In this document: positions 33,823 to 41,242 of the stretch, in pieces
Layout: every line of letters begins with the position of its first letter
How positions within the stretch are numbered: position 1 is the first letter of the stretch
Source of the DNA: RGIG995 sp045635765
GTDB taxonomy: Bacteria; Bacillota; Clostridia; Oscillospirales; UBA644
Assembly: GCA_045635765.1 (NCBI GenBank)
Contig: JAZTWH010000011.1
Location: forward strand, 4,511-68,510
Length of the DNA: 64,000 nt
Direction of reading: 5' to 3'
Position numbers and translations under genes: made by a program
Notes under the pieces: generated by a model
Databases searched by the model: none
Told to the model about the DNA's origin: nothing
The model's input: the letters and a program-made list of their open reading frames with translations, nothing else

Positions 33823-35124
33823 ATGCTTGGAGCGATACTGCTACAAATTTTTCTAATCGTGCTCAACGCAATTTTTGCCAGTGCGGAGACGGCGATGATT
33901 TCGTCCAACGCCGCCCGGATCGAGCACCTTGCCGCCGAGGGGGATAAACGGGCCAAGCGGCTGTTGTCTCTCACCGCAAACCCTTCCCGCTTTTTATCGA
34001 CGGTGCAGGTCGCCATTACCCTGGCCGGATTCCTGGGAAGTGCTTATGCCGCCGAGAACTTTGCGGAGCCCCTGGTGGGGGTTCTGTTGGGGCTGGGGGT
34101 TCCCCTTTCGGAGGGGGTCCTGGATTCGGTCTGCGTTTTCCTGATCACCATTCTGCTGTCCTATTTCAGCATCGTGTTCGGGGAACTGGTGCCCAAACGG
34201 GTTTCACTGAAGGATCCCGATCAATCGGCACTGCGTCTTTCCGGCCTTCTTTACTTCGTTTCCTGCATCTTCCTTCCCTTCGTGTGGATTTTGACCAAAT
34301 CCACCAACGGGGTCTTGCGGATGATGCGGATTGACCCCGATGAATCCGACGACGAGGTAACGGAAGAAGAAATTCGCATGATGTTGGAATCGGGAAGCGA
34401 AAAGGGCACCATCGATAAGGCGGAGACCGAGATGATCCGCAATATTTTTGAGTTCGACGATACGGATCTGAGTGAAATTTGCACCCATCGGCGGGACGTT
34501 GTGATTTTGTACGAAGAGGAAAGTGCGGAGACCTGGAAGAAGATTCTTCACGAGACCCGGTTCTCCTTCTATCCCATCTGCGGAGAGACCGCCGACGATA
34601 TTCGGGGCGTTTTGGATGCGGATAAATTTTTCCGTGCCGCCGGCGAGATGGATTTTGAATCCGCCGTGGCCGCCGCCCGGATCAAGCCCATGTTTGTGCC
34701 CGAACACGGGAAGGCGGACGTCTTGTTCTCCAAAATGAAGGAAACGGGAGAGACCTTCGCCGTTTTGATCGACGAATACGGTGGAATGCAGGGTGTGGTC
34801 ACCTTTTACGATCTGTTGGACTGCCTTGTGGGGAATCTGCGGGGCCGGGAGGCGGAGGAGATCCGCTTCGGCGGAGAAGACCGGTGGATCGTCTCCGGGT
34901 CTGCGTCCCCTGCGTCCGTGGCGGAAGCCCTTGGGGTGGAATTGGACGCGGAGGGCTATGAAACCTTTGGCGGGTACGTGCTGGATCTTTTGGGCACCAT
35001 TCCCGAAGACGGTTCCACCCCCGCCACCGAAACCGACGCCTTGCAGTTGCAGGTGACAAAGGTCTCCGACCGCCGCATTGAATCGGTGACCGTGACCAAA
35101 AAAAACCGAATGGAAGAAGCCTGA
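33823..35124 (+). CDS. CNNM/CorC-family transporter (DUF21-CBS-CorC)
   Basis: 433 residues. The DUF21 domain with four membrane segments (about 1-150) contains NAIFASAETAMISSN and FGELVPKRVSL. Two CBS repeats follow (about 205-335), with EYGGMQGVVTFYDLLDCLVG in the second. The C-terminal CorC/HlyC domain covers about 345-425. These proteins export or balance divalent cations, mainly Mg or Co; the older name is hemolysin. GAGGA precedes the ATG. It sits behind a long structured leader with a terminator-like hairpin, so expression may be controlled in the leader. Confidence 0.85.
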   Translation: MLGAILLQIFLIVLNAIFASAETAMISSNAARIEHLAAEGDKRAKRLLSLTANPSRFLSTVQVAITLAGFLGSAYAAENFAEPLVGVLLGLGVPLSEGVLDSVCVFLITILLSYFSIVFGELVPKRVSLKDPDQSALRLSGLLYFVSCIFLPFVWILTKSTNGVLRMMRIDPDESDDEVTEEEIRMMLESGSEKGTIDKAETEMIRNIFEFDDTDLSEICTHRRDVVILYEEESAETWKKILHETRFSFYPICGETADDIRGVLDADKFFRAAGEMDFESAVAAARIKPMFVPEHGKADVLFSKMKETGETFAVLIDEYGGMQGVVTFYDLLDCLVGNLRGREAEEIRFGGEDRWIVSGSASPASVAEALGVELDAEGYETFGGYVLDLLGTIPEDGSTPATETDALQLQVTKVSDRRIESVTVTKKNRMEEA

Positions 35125-35199
35125 CCTTTTATTTTCGCACATTTTTCCTCCCGTTTCCCATTCGGAAGCCCTCGAACGGAAGAGAAAAAAGGGGAATTC

Positions 35200-35228
35200 T
35201 TGACAAATTTGTAGAATTGTGGTACAAT
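35200..35228 (+). promoter_or_regulatory. Promoter of the DUF5684 protein gene
   Basis: TTGACA (35200-35205), 17 bases, TACAAT (35223-35228). Confidence 0.75.
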
Positions 35229-35284
35229 GAAAAAGGAAAAACCAAAAAGCAGTCCTATAACTTAGAAAAAGAGGAGGATTTTTT

Positions 35285-35809
35285 ATGAATGACATGATTC
35301 AATCCGCATATCCCAAAGGAGGGATGGCCCAGCCCGGGTTTGGAGGGGGAGCTTCCGAAAGCGTGGCCGGAATTCTTGGTATCATTTTTATTGTGTTAGG
35401 CATCGCCATTGCCCTTGCCGCCGTAGTTTTCTGGATTATTTCCTGGTGGCGGATCTATACCAAGGCCGGAAGACCCGGTTGGGCGAATCTGATTCCCGTG
35501 TACTGTTACGTTGAGCTGTTTCAGGTTGCTTGGGGGAATGGGGCCTACTTCCTGTTCATGCTGATCCCAGGGGTAAATATTCTCGTGGCCATTCTCACCG
35601 TCCAGAAATTGTCCGAGTCCTTTGGTCACGGCCTTGGCTTTACCCTCGGTCTGTTCTTTTTCCCCTACATCTTTGTCCTCATTTTGGGATTGGGAAAATC
35701 TAAGCACGTCCGCTATCAGAAGAAATTAGCGGAAACGGCTTTATTGCAGGGCCAGGGAACGGCCGGTGCCCCGTCAGAAGAGGGCAATGTCCCTGTTTCT
35801 TTGGGATAA
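35285..35809 (+). CDS. DUF5684 membrane protein
   Basis: 174 residues with about four hydrophobic segments. It has the family pattern WWRIYTKAGRPGWANLIPVY followed by GNGAYFLFMLIPGVNIL and KLSESFGHGLGFTLGLFFFPYIF. DUF5684 proteins are common small membrane proteins, sometimes fused to signal peptidases; no function is known to me. GAGGA precedes the ATG. The gene is monocistronic, with its own promoter and a strong terminator. Confidence 0.75.
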   Translation: MNDMIQSAYPKGGMAQPGFGGGASESVAGILGIIFIVLGIAIALAAVVFWIISWWRIYTKAGRPGWANLIPVYCYVELFQVAWGNGAYFLFMLIPGVNILVAILTVQKLSESFGHGLGFTLGLFFFPYIFVLILGLGKSKHVRYQKKLAETALLQGQGTAGAPSEEGNVPVSLG

Positions 35810-35831
35810 TCCGTCCCCGTAAAATTGTAGT

Positions 35832-35861
35832 GGGAGACCGCCTTTTGCGGTCTCCCTTTTT
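35832..35861 (+). terminator. Intrinsic terminator of the DUF5684 gene
   Basis: GGGAGACCGC/GCGGTCTCCC (35832-35841 with 35847-35856), then TTTTTCT. Confidence 0.85.
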
Positions 35862-35869
35862 CTCAAAAT

Positions 35870-35907
35870 AAGATCAGCAGGGAGCATTACGGCTTCCTGC
35901 TGATCTT
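35870..35907. terminator. Second strong hairpin, probable minus-strand backup terminator
   Basis: 12-bp perfect stem AAGATCAGCAGG/CCTGCTGATCTT. ATTTT follows on the minus strand. It would also stop transcripts coming from the small RNA on the right. Confidence 0.6.
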
Positions 35908-35919
35908 GGATTTTCTATG

Positions 35920-36080
35920 AAAAAATTCTTTGTTTGTGGGCGGTTACGATTGCCGTCCCTAAGAACGGCAACCATAAACACCCAAACACACAACAAACAT
36001 CACAAGGAGTAAGTGGCGGAGAACAAAAGTTTTGCTGGCGAAGGACTCCCCGTGCGTGTGTTTGGCCCTTTCATTCTCTA
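35920..36080 (-). ncRNA. Candidate small RNA, long rod-like hairpin with own promoter and terminator
   Basis: No coding frame has a start signal here. A perfect minus-strand promoter (36114-36086) would start an RNA near 36080. CCAAACACAC near its 5' end pairs with GTGTGTTTGG 65 bases later (10 bp). Inside this, CACGGGGAGT pairs fully with ACTCCTTGTG (10 bp, with G-U pairs), leaving a 1/9 internal loop. The RNA ends with TTGCCGT/ACGGCAA (35971-35965 with 35956-35950) and, 25 bases further, TTTTTT. The long interrupted rod of about 160 bases is reminiscent of 6S RNA, but I see no sequence proof of that class. Confidence 0.55.
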
Positions 36081-36085
36081 CGGCT

Positions 36086-36114
36086 ATTATACCCTATTTT
36101 CCGTTGATTGTCAA
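36086..36114 (-). promoter_or_regulatory. Perfect promoter of the candidate small RNA
   Basis: TTGACA (36114-36109), 17 bases, TATAAT (36091-36086) on the minus strand, downstream of the exonuclease gene end and not needed for any coding sequence. Confidence 0.75.
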
Positions 36115-36142
36115 GAGGGAGGGGCGATTCTTCACGAAATAG

Positions 36143-37267
36143 TCAATTTTTCCAAATTCCGGAGATGTCCAGGAGGTTTTCGATTCCGAACCGGCGTTTG
36201 ATCAGTTCCAAAAACAACAGACCGCAGGCAAAGGCGTCGGCACTGGACCGGTGGGCACCGGAAAACAAAATAGCACAGTATTTGCAGGCCTCGGAGAGCT
36301 TGTAACCGGGAAGTTTATTTCCTTCCTTGTCCCGAAGAAGCTCTCGGGCAAGGGGCAAGGTGTCAAAGACCTGCCTTCCGGCGGTGGGAAACCCTTCCTT
36401 TGCCAGCATCCGCAGATCGAAGGGGGCGTTGTGGGCTACCAAGGGGAATCGGTCGGTAAATTCGTCCAAGGCCGGGATGATTTCGGCAAAGCGAGGTGCT
36501 TGACGAACCATTTCGTTGGTGATCCCGTTGACGGCGGTGGCCTCGGGGGAGATGCGGCGGTAGGGCTTGCACAAGGTTTCCCACAGGGCCGTAGGGCGGA
36601 ACCCTTCAAATTTGACGGCGGATACCTCCACGATCTCCGCACTTGTCCCCAAGGACGAGGTCTCAGTGTCGATGGCGACGAAATTTCCCAGCTCCCAAGG
36701 GGTGCATCCGGCAAAGGTTTTCAGGATCACACACTCCGGCTTCCCCGGGGGTGCATCGCAGGGGATTCGCTGGATGGAAACTGACGGAAGGGCGGAAAAC
36801 ATACACTCAAATTCCGCCAGATAATAATCCACCACATTGTATTCGGAGGGATAGGTGTCGTGGGCCGTGGTCAGATACCGATGGACGACCTTTTCCGCAT
36901 CAAGCAGCGGCCCCTTCCGGGATCGGGTCGAATGAATAGAGGGGGCCGCAGCGAGAATGGAATCCCCGGAGTGGGAGACAGAAACGGAAGCCGCGGAAGT
37001 ACCGGCTTTGGAATGAGAGGCAGAAACGGAAGCCGCGGAAGTACCGGCTCGGGCTCCGGAATGAGAGACAGAAACGGAAGCCGCGGAACCCCCGGCTTTG
37101 GAATGGGAGATGAAAGAATGGGAGACGGAAACGCCGGCTTTGGAATGGGTTGCGGAGGGAGCGTCTTTTTGGTTTCGTGGAAGGGATTTTTGGCAAAGGA
37201 TGCAAAGCCCCCGGTCGTCTACCGTGACAAAGGGGCCCGAGATTCCGCAACGGATACATTTACCCAT
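36143..37267 (-). CDS. DEDDh 3'-5' exonuclease with zinc ribbon and repeat linker
   Basis: 374 residues. A short N-terminal zinc ribbon (C4, C7, C22, C25 in CIRCG and CILC) is followed by a linker of Ser/Ala/His repeats (about 40-115; AGTSAASVSVSHSG units). A region of about 60 residues leads to the exonuclease domain (about 200-365) with ExoI AIDTETSS, ExoII VAHNAPFDLRML and ExoIII HRSSADAFACG. The domain is the DnaQ epsilon type, here not fused to a polymerase. The ATG overlaps the end of the ABC transporter gene by 8 bases, so they are co-translated. The repeat linker is unusual for this family. Confidence 0.85.
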   Translation of the reverse strand: MGKCIRCGISGPFVTVDDRGLCILCQKSLPRNQKDAPSATHSKAGVSVSHSFISHSKAGGSAASVSVSHSGARAGTSAASVSASHSKAGTSAASVSVSHSGDSILAAAPSIHSTRSRKGPLLDAEKVVHRYLTTAHDTYPSEYNVVDYYLAEFECMFSALPSVSIQRIPCDAPPGKPECVILKTFAGCTPWELGNFVAIDTETSSLGTSAEIVEVSAVKFEGFRPTALWETLCKPYRRISPEATAVNGITNEMVRQAPRFAEIIPALDEFTDRFPLVAHNAPFDLRMLAKEGFPTAGRQVFDTLPLARELLRDKEGNKLPGYKLSEACKYCAILFSGAHRSSADAFACGLLFLELIKRRFGIENLLDISGIWKN

Positions 37268-39008
37268 GAAGGTCTCCTTGCTCCGGATCTTCTTCCCGGA
37301 ATTGGGAACGGTACAGTTCGGCGTAGATGCCGTTTTTCTCCAGAAGCTGTTGGTGGTTGCCCCGTTCGGCCACTCCGTCTGCAGTCAGGACGATGATCTC
37401 GTCGGCGTTCTTGACGGTAGACAGCCGGTGGGCTACGATCAGGCCGGTCCGCCCTTGGCTCAGTTTGTCCAACGCCCGGCGGATCTGTTGCTCGGTCACG
37501 TTGTCCAGGGCAGACGTGGCTTCATCCAAAATCAGGATGGCGGGGTCCTTCAGAAAGACCCGGGCAATGGAAATCCGTTGCTTTTGTCCCCCGGACAGCT
37601 TTACGCCCCGTTCTCCCACGTTTGTGTCATAGCCCTGGGGCAGGGCTGTAACGAAGTCGTGAATTTCTGCTTTTTTCGCCGCTTCAATAATTTCTTCTTC
37701 CGTGGCGTCGGGCTTCCCAAATCGGATATTGTCCCGGACGGTTCCCTCAAACAGAAATACGTCTTGGGCCACGGTTCCGATGTTTTTCCGCAGATCTTTG
37801 CGACGCAGACGGCGGATGTCCCGGCCGTCGAGGGTAATGGTCCCTCCGTCGATTTCATAGAATCGGGGGATCAGATTGCACAGGGTGGTCTTTCCTCCCC
37901 CCGACGGTCCCACCAGGGCCACGGTACGGCCGGCGGCAATGGTGAGGGACAGATTCTCGATCACCGGCTTTTCTTCCCCTTCCCGATAAGAGAAGGACAC
38001 GTTGTCAAAGCGGATCTCCCCCCGGACTTCGCCCAATTCTTCGGGGTCGTTACAGTCCTTTTCCGGCTCCTGGTCCATGATTTCCCGGAACCGGGCAAAG
38101 CCGGTCATGCCGTTTTGCAGCTGCTCAAAAATGTTGATCAGCTTTTTAATGGGGTCCAAAAACATGGAAATGTAGAGCAGAAACGCCGCAAATTCTCCGG
38201 GGTCGATCTCCTCCTTCAGGAAAAAGATCCCGGCGGCCACGAGGGTAAGTAAATACAACAGATCGGTCATCAGCCCCATGCCGGAAAAGAAGATCCCCAT
38301 AATGCGGTACGACAGCTTTCGTGCATGGCGGAACCGATCGTTGGCCCGGTCGAATTTCTCTTGCTCCGAATCTTCTGCGGTGTAGGATTTTGAAACCCGG
38401 ATCCCGGAAATGGAAGTCTCCAGCTCCCCGTTGACCGAAGCAATCTCTTCCCGGGAAAGCTTGAAGGCACGCATCATTTCCTTGCGGGTAACCACCGCAA
38501 ACAAAATGACGAAGGGAATGGCGGCATAAACGATCAGAGTGAGACGCCAATCAATGTCCATCATGATAAAGAAGGCCCCGATGAGGGACAAAAGGGACAG
38601 GAACAGGTCCTCCGGGCCGTGATGGGCCAATTCCGAAATATCCTGCAGATCGTTGGTCACCCGGGACATCAGCGAGCCGGTCTTGTTATTGTCAAAAAAG
38701 GAGAAGGGCAGCGACTGCATTTTGCGGAACAGATCGCTCCGCATATCTCCCTGCATCCCGACCCCCACCAAATGGCCCCAATACTGAATTACAAAGTTCA
38801 GCAACGCCTTGACCACGTAAATGGCCAACAGAATCCCGCCCCACAGGAGAATCATCTGCAAATTCTTTTGGGGGACGTAAATGTTAATAATATCCTTGGC
38901 CAAATAGGGATAGATCAGATTGCAGGCCGAAACCAGCAACGCACACACCATATCAATGAAAAACATCTTCCGATAAGGCTTGTAATAAGAAATAAAATTC
39001 CGTAACAT
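37260..39008 (-). CDS. ABC exporter half-transporter (permease fused to ATPase)
   Basis: About 582 residues. Six transmembrane segments (about 15-305) precede the ATPase domain with Walker A VGPSGGGKTTL, signature LSGGQKQRISIARVFLKDP, Walker B ILILDEATSALD and the H-loop IVAHRLSTV. Typical of type IV exporters for lipids, peptides or drugs; they work as dimers. The ATG at 39008 (10 bases after AAAGG) is preferred to a GTG at 39014. Substrate unknown. The exonuclease gene overlaps its 3' end. Confidence 0.88.
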   Translation of the reverse strand: MLRNFISYYKPYRKMFFIDMVCALLVSACNLIYPYLAKDIINIYVPQKNLQMILLWGGILLAIYVVKALLNFVIQYWGHLVGVGMQGDMRSDLFRKMQSLPFSFFDNNKTGSLMSRVTNDLQDISELAHHGPEDLFLSLLSLIGAFFIMMDIDWRLTLIVYAAIPFVILFAVVTRKEMMRAFKLSREEIASVNGELETSISGIRVSKSYTAEDSEQEKFDRANDRFRHARKLSYRIMGIFFSGMGLMTDLLYLLTLVAAGIFFLKEEIDPGEFAAFLLYISMFLDPIKKLINIFEQLQNGMTGFARFREIMDQEPEKDCNDPEELGEVRGEIRFDNVSFSYREGEEKPVIENLSLTIAAGRTVALVGPSGGGKTTLCNLIPRFYEIDGGTITLDGRDIRRLRRKDLRKNIGTVAQDVFLFEGTVRDNIRFGKPDATEEEIIEAAKKAEIHDFVTALPQGYDTNVGERGVKLSGGQKQRISIARVFLKDPAILILDEATSALDNVTEQQIRRALDKLSQGRTGLIVAHRLSTVKNADEIIVLTADGVAERGNHQQLLEKNGIYAELYRSQFREEDPEQGDLHG

Positions 39009-39041
39009 CGGCACTGTACCTTTCTTTTTTTATACCTTAAT

Positions 39042-39069
39042 ATTATAGCACATTTCCCCCAATTGTCAA
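39042..39069 (-). promoter_or_regulatory. Promoter of the ABC exporter-exonuclease operon
   Basis: TTGACA (39069-39064), 16 bases, TATAAT (39047-39042) on the minus strand. Confidence 0.7.
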
Positions 39070-39077
39070 GGACTTTT

Positions 39078-39106
39078 AAAAAAAAGCCCCGCGTTGTTCG
39101 CGAGGC
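39078..39106 (-). terminator. Intrinsic terminator of mgtE
   Basis: GCCTCGCG/CGCGGGGC (39106-39099 with 39093-39086) then eight T on the minus strand. It lies beyond the repeat array that follows the mgtE stop. Confidence 0.85.
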
Positions 39107-39118
39107 CTTCAAGAGAGT

Positions 39119-39378
39119 ACAAACCCATTCGCCAAAAGTATGGCGGCGACGGCGGTTATACGAACCGATTTGTCAAAGCACGGTGGCTGCGGTTACGTAA
39201 ATCCATTTACCAAAAGCACGGTGGCTGCGGTTACGCAAACCCATTTACCAAAAGCATGGCGGCTGCGGTTACGTAAATCCATTTACCAAAAGCATGGCGG
39301 CTGCGGTTACGCAAACCGGGTTGCCAAAGTACTTGGCTGCGGCTACGCGAACCGATTCGCCAGAAGGAGGGTGGCGAT
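39119..39378 (-). repeat. 36-38 base tandem array: copies of the mgtE 3' end with stop codon
   Basis: The last codons of mgtE (encoding LLLANRFA and the TAG at 39345-39343) are followed by five units, each ending in TAA, at 39309-39307, 39271-39269, 39233-39231, 39195-39193 and 39158-39156, plus one partial unit. A typical unit starts CCGCAGCCGCCATGCTTTTG and goes on GTAAATGGATTTACGTAA. Read in the gene's frame from each stop backwards, the units give STLATRFA, MLLVNGFT and the like. The array fills the space between stop and terminator. Confidence 0.92.
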
Positions 39379-40719
39379 GGCAAAATAGGCCACCAAGGCC
39401 AGGGCGTCCACGATGGTGGTGATGAAGGGGGCGGCCATGACTGCCGGGTCAAAGCCGCACCGTTTGGCCAAGAGAGGCAGGATGCTGCCCACGGATTTTG
39501 CGATGATTACCGTTACGGCCAGGGAAAGGGCTACGGTGAGGGACACGGCGGCGTCAATTTCCGGGGCGTTCAAAAGGGCTCGGTCTAAGAGCAAAATTTT
39601 CAAAAAACTGACGGCGGCCAGGGTCAGCCCGCTGAGGGCGGCCACTCGGAATTCCTTCCACAGAATCCTCCACACGTCCCGCAGACGGATTTCCTCCAAA
39701 GACAGGCCCCGGATCACTGATACCGATGCCTGGCTTCCGCAATTCCCTCCCGTTCCCATGAGCATGGGGATGAAGGCGGTGAGGATGACGACCGATTGCA
39801 ATTTTGCTTCAAAGCCCGAGATAATAATTTGGGTAAAGGTGGCAGACAGCATCATGATCAAAAGCCAGGGGATCCGGTGCCGCCAGGTTTCCAATACTCC
39901 GGTCCGTAGATACGATTTTTCCGAAGGGGTAATGGCGGCCATTTTTTGGATGTCTTCCGTCGTTTCCTCCCGAAGAACGTCCATGGCGTCGTCTACGGTG
40001 ACGATCCCCACCAGCCGTTCCTCCCGGTCCACCACGGGCAAGGCGAGAAGGTTGTATTTTTCAAAGAGATTGACGGCAATCTCCCGGTCGGTGTCGGTGG
40101 TTACGTAGAAGGGATTGACGGTCATCAGGTCGGAAACCAACGCCGATTGGTCGGATAACAGCAAATCCTTTGCCGAGACCACGCCCACCAGCTTCCGGGT
40201 CGGGTCGGTGACGTAACAGGTATAGACCGTTTCTTTGTCCACCCCCGTGCGGCGGATCCGCAAAAAGGCGTCCGCCACGGTCATGCGGCCGTCCAGGGAT
40301 ACGTATTCCACCGTCATAATGCTCCCGGCACTGTCGTCGGCGTAATTCAAAATCTGATTGATTTGCGTCCGGGTGCGGGAATCGGTGACCTTCAGAATCC
40401 GACGGACCACGTTGGCGGGCATTTCTTCGATTAGGTCCACCGTATCGTCCAAATACAGCTCCTCAAGAATGGAGCGTAATTCCCCGTCGCTGTAGGACCG
40501 AATGAGGAATTCCTGTAATTCCGGCTCCATTTCCACAAAAACCTCCGCCGCCGTTTCTTTCAACAGAAGGCGGAACAGGGCCGGAATGACCTTTCGGTGG
40601 CCCGATTGGCTGAGATCCTGCAAAATATCCGCAAAATCCCGGGGTGCAACGTCCTTCAGCATCCCTTTCAGTTTGTCGTAGGCTTTTACCTGAAAAAGCC
40701 CGAGAATCATTTCTTTCAC
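39343..40719 (-). CDS. mgtE: Magnesium transporter MgtE
   Basis: Mg-gated Mg channel or transporter of about 458 residues. The N-terminal superhelical domain (about 1-130) includes DDTVDLIEEMPANVVRRIL. Two CBS domains follow (about 135-255, with VDREERLVGIVTVDDAMDVL), then five membrane segments (about 285-458) with the GTGGNCGSQAS signature. The start is a GTG 7 bases after GGAGG; an ATG reading on the ORF upstream is out of frame. The GTG overlaps the stop of a leader reading frame (GTGA). The leader also has an operator-like inverted repeat at the promoter. Confidence 0.92.
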   Translation of the reverse strand: MKEMILGLFQVKAYDKLKGMLKDVAPRDFADILQDLSQSGHRKVIPALFRLLLKETAAEVFVEMEPELQEFLIRSYSDGELRSILEELYLDDTVDLIEEMPANVVRRILKVTDSRTRTQINQILNYADDSAGSIMTVEYVSLDGRMTVADAFLRIRRTGVDKETVYTCYVTDPTRKLVGVVSAKDLLLSDQSALVSDLMTVNPFYVTTDTDREIAVNLFEKYNLLALPVVDREERLVGIVTVDDAMDVLREETTEDIQKMAAITPSEKSYLRTGVLETWRHRIPWLLIMMLSATFTQIIISGFEAKLQSVVILTAFIPMLMGTGGNCGSQASVSVIRGLSLEEIRLRDVWRILWKEFRVAALSGLTLAAVSFLKILLLDRALLNAPEIDAAVSLTVALSLAVTVIIAKSVGSILPLLAKRCGFDPAVMAAPFITTIVDALALVAYFAIATLLLANRFA

Positions 40720-40820
40720 ATTGTTTCCTCCGTTTCTTTTTTCTTCGGAGGACAGAAGCTTCCCCTTAGGTCGTCGCCAAAGCAAAACCGAAGTGATAGG
40801 TCACCTTCAGAATCTTCCAT
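40716..40820 (-). CDS. Possible 34-residue leader peptide coupled to mgtE
   Basis: An ATG-started frame of 34 codons whose TGA overlaps the mgtE GTG (GTGA). It begins with the acidic stretch MEDSEGDLS and ends PPKKKETEETM. Its ribosome site is weak (CGGAA, 6 bases). Acidic and Pro-rich leader peptides control Mg transporter genes in enterobacteria by destabilising the ribosome at low Mg; the likeness here is suggestive only. The alternative frame at 40766-40855 overlaps it. Confidence 0.3.
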   Translation of the reverse strand: MEDSEGDLSLRFCFGDDLRGSFCPPKKKETEETM

Positions 40821-40855
40821 CGGGGAGTTCCGTTCCTTCGAGGGATTATGTCCAC
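40766..40855 (-). CDS. Possible 29-residue leader peptide in the mgtE leader
   Basis: A GTG-started frame (GTGGACATAATC) 10 bases after AAGGAAGG, encoding MDIIPRRNGTPRWKILKV and then TYHFGFALATT. It has the better ribosome site of the two leader frames but ends 47 bases before mgtE. It may be a chance frame in a structured leader. Confidence 0.25.
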   Translation of the reverse strand: MDIIPRRNGTPRWKILKVTYHFGFALATT

Positions 40856-40890
40856 TGCGGTTTCACCTTCCTTTATGTAGATTTTTTGGG

Positions 40891-40930
40891 GGGTGTATCC
40901 CATTATACACCCAAAATAAGAATCTGTCAA
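40891..40930 (-). promoter_or_regulatory. mgtE promoter with inverted repeat over the -10 box
   Basis: Minus-strand TTGACA (40930-40925), 17 bases, TATAAT (40907-40902). The -10 box overlaps an inverted repeat GGGTGTA-N8-TACACCC (40891-40912), which is placed like a repressor operator. Confidence 0.65.
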
Positions 40931-40982
40931 TCCTTATCATAACCCCGGCCAAAAAAAATATTTCACATTTTTGTGAACTCTA

Positions 40983-41011
40983 TTGACAAGCCCCCGCTTT
41001 TGTTGTATAAT
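40983..41011 (+). promoter_or_regulatory. Promoter of the tRNA-Val gene
   Basis: TTGACA (40983-40988), 17 bases, TATAAT (41006-41011), 14 bases before the tRNA. Confidence 0.85.
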
Positions 41012-41025
41012 ATACAAGCAAATTC

Positions 41026-41101
41026 GGACGGTTAGCTCAGCTGGTAGAGCATCTGCTTGACGTGCAGAGGGTCAGGGATTCGAGTTCCTTACCGTCCACC
41101 A
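41026..41101 (+). tRNA. tRNA-Val (anticodon GAC)
   Basis: Cloverleaf by eye: acceptor GGACGGT (41026-41032) with ACCGTCC (41091-41097), D-arm with AGCTCAGCTGGTAGAGC, anticodon stem TCTGC/GCAGA with loop TTGACGT (anticodon GAC, reading GUC and GUU), T-arm with GGATTCGAGTTCC, and an encoded CCA (41099-41101). Own promoter and terminator; a single-gene transcript. Confidence 0.96.
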
Positions 41102-41103
41102 CA

Positions 41104-41144
41104 AGCACTCTTTGATCCTTCGGGGGAAAAGAGTGCTTTTTTTC
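41104..41144 (+). terminator. Intrinsic terminator of tRNA-Val
   Basis: AGCACTCTTT/AAAGAGTGCT (41104-41113 with 41128-41137) followed by T-run. Confidence 0.85.
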
Positions 41145-41155
41145 ATAACGTAAGA

Positions 41156-41194
41156 CACCTGATCTGTCCCCTCGACAAATCAGGTGCTTTTTTA
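41156..41194 (+). terminator. Second, tandem terminator
   Basis: CACCTGAT (41156-41163) with ATCAGGTG (41179-41186), then CTTTTTT on the plus strand. The T-run overlaps the copied 3' end of the phosphofructokinase gene. Confidence 0.65.
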
Positions 41195-41242
41195 TTTTCA
41201 TTTAAAGTAATAAGGGGGCTTATTTCAATTTAAAGTGATAGG
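41192..41242 (-). repeat. 28-base duplication of the pfk 3' end including its stop
   Basis: Minus strand: the coding end TATCACTTTAAATTGAAATAA (41242-41220) is followed 28 bases later by TATTACTTTAAATGAAAATAA (41214-41192). Both end in TAA. Confidence 0.8.

Noticed and set aside
36013..36201. 62-codon plus-strand frame in the candidate small-RNA region
   Set aside because: Starts at a non-ATG codon, overlaps the exonuclease 3' end, and the promoter in the region points the other way.
40716..40930. M-box (Mg) riboswitch before mgtE
   Set aside because: The conserved M-box segments are not recognisable in the leader; kept instead as an unclassified leader.
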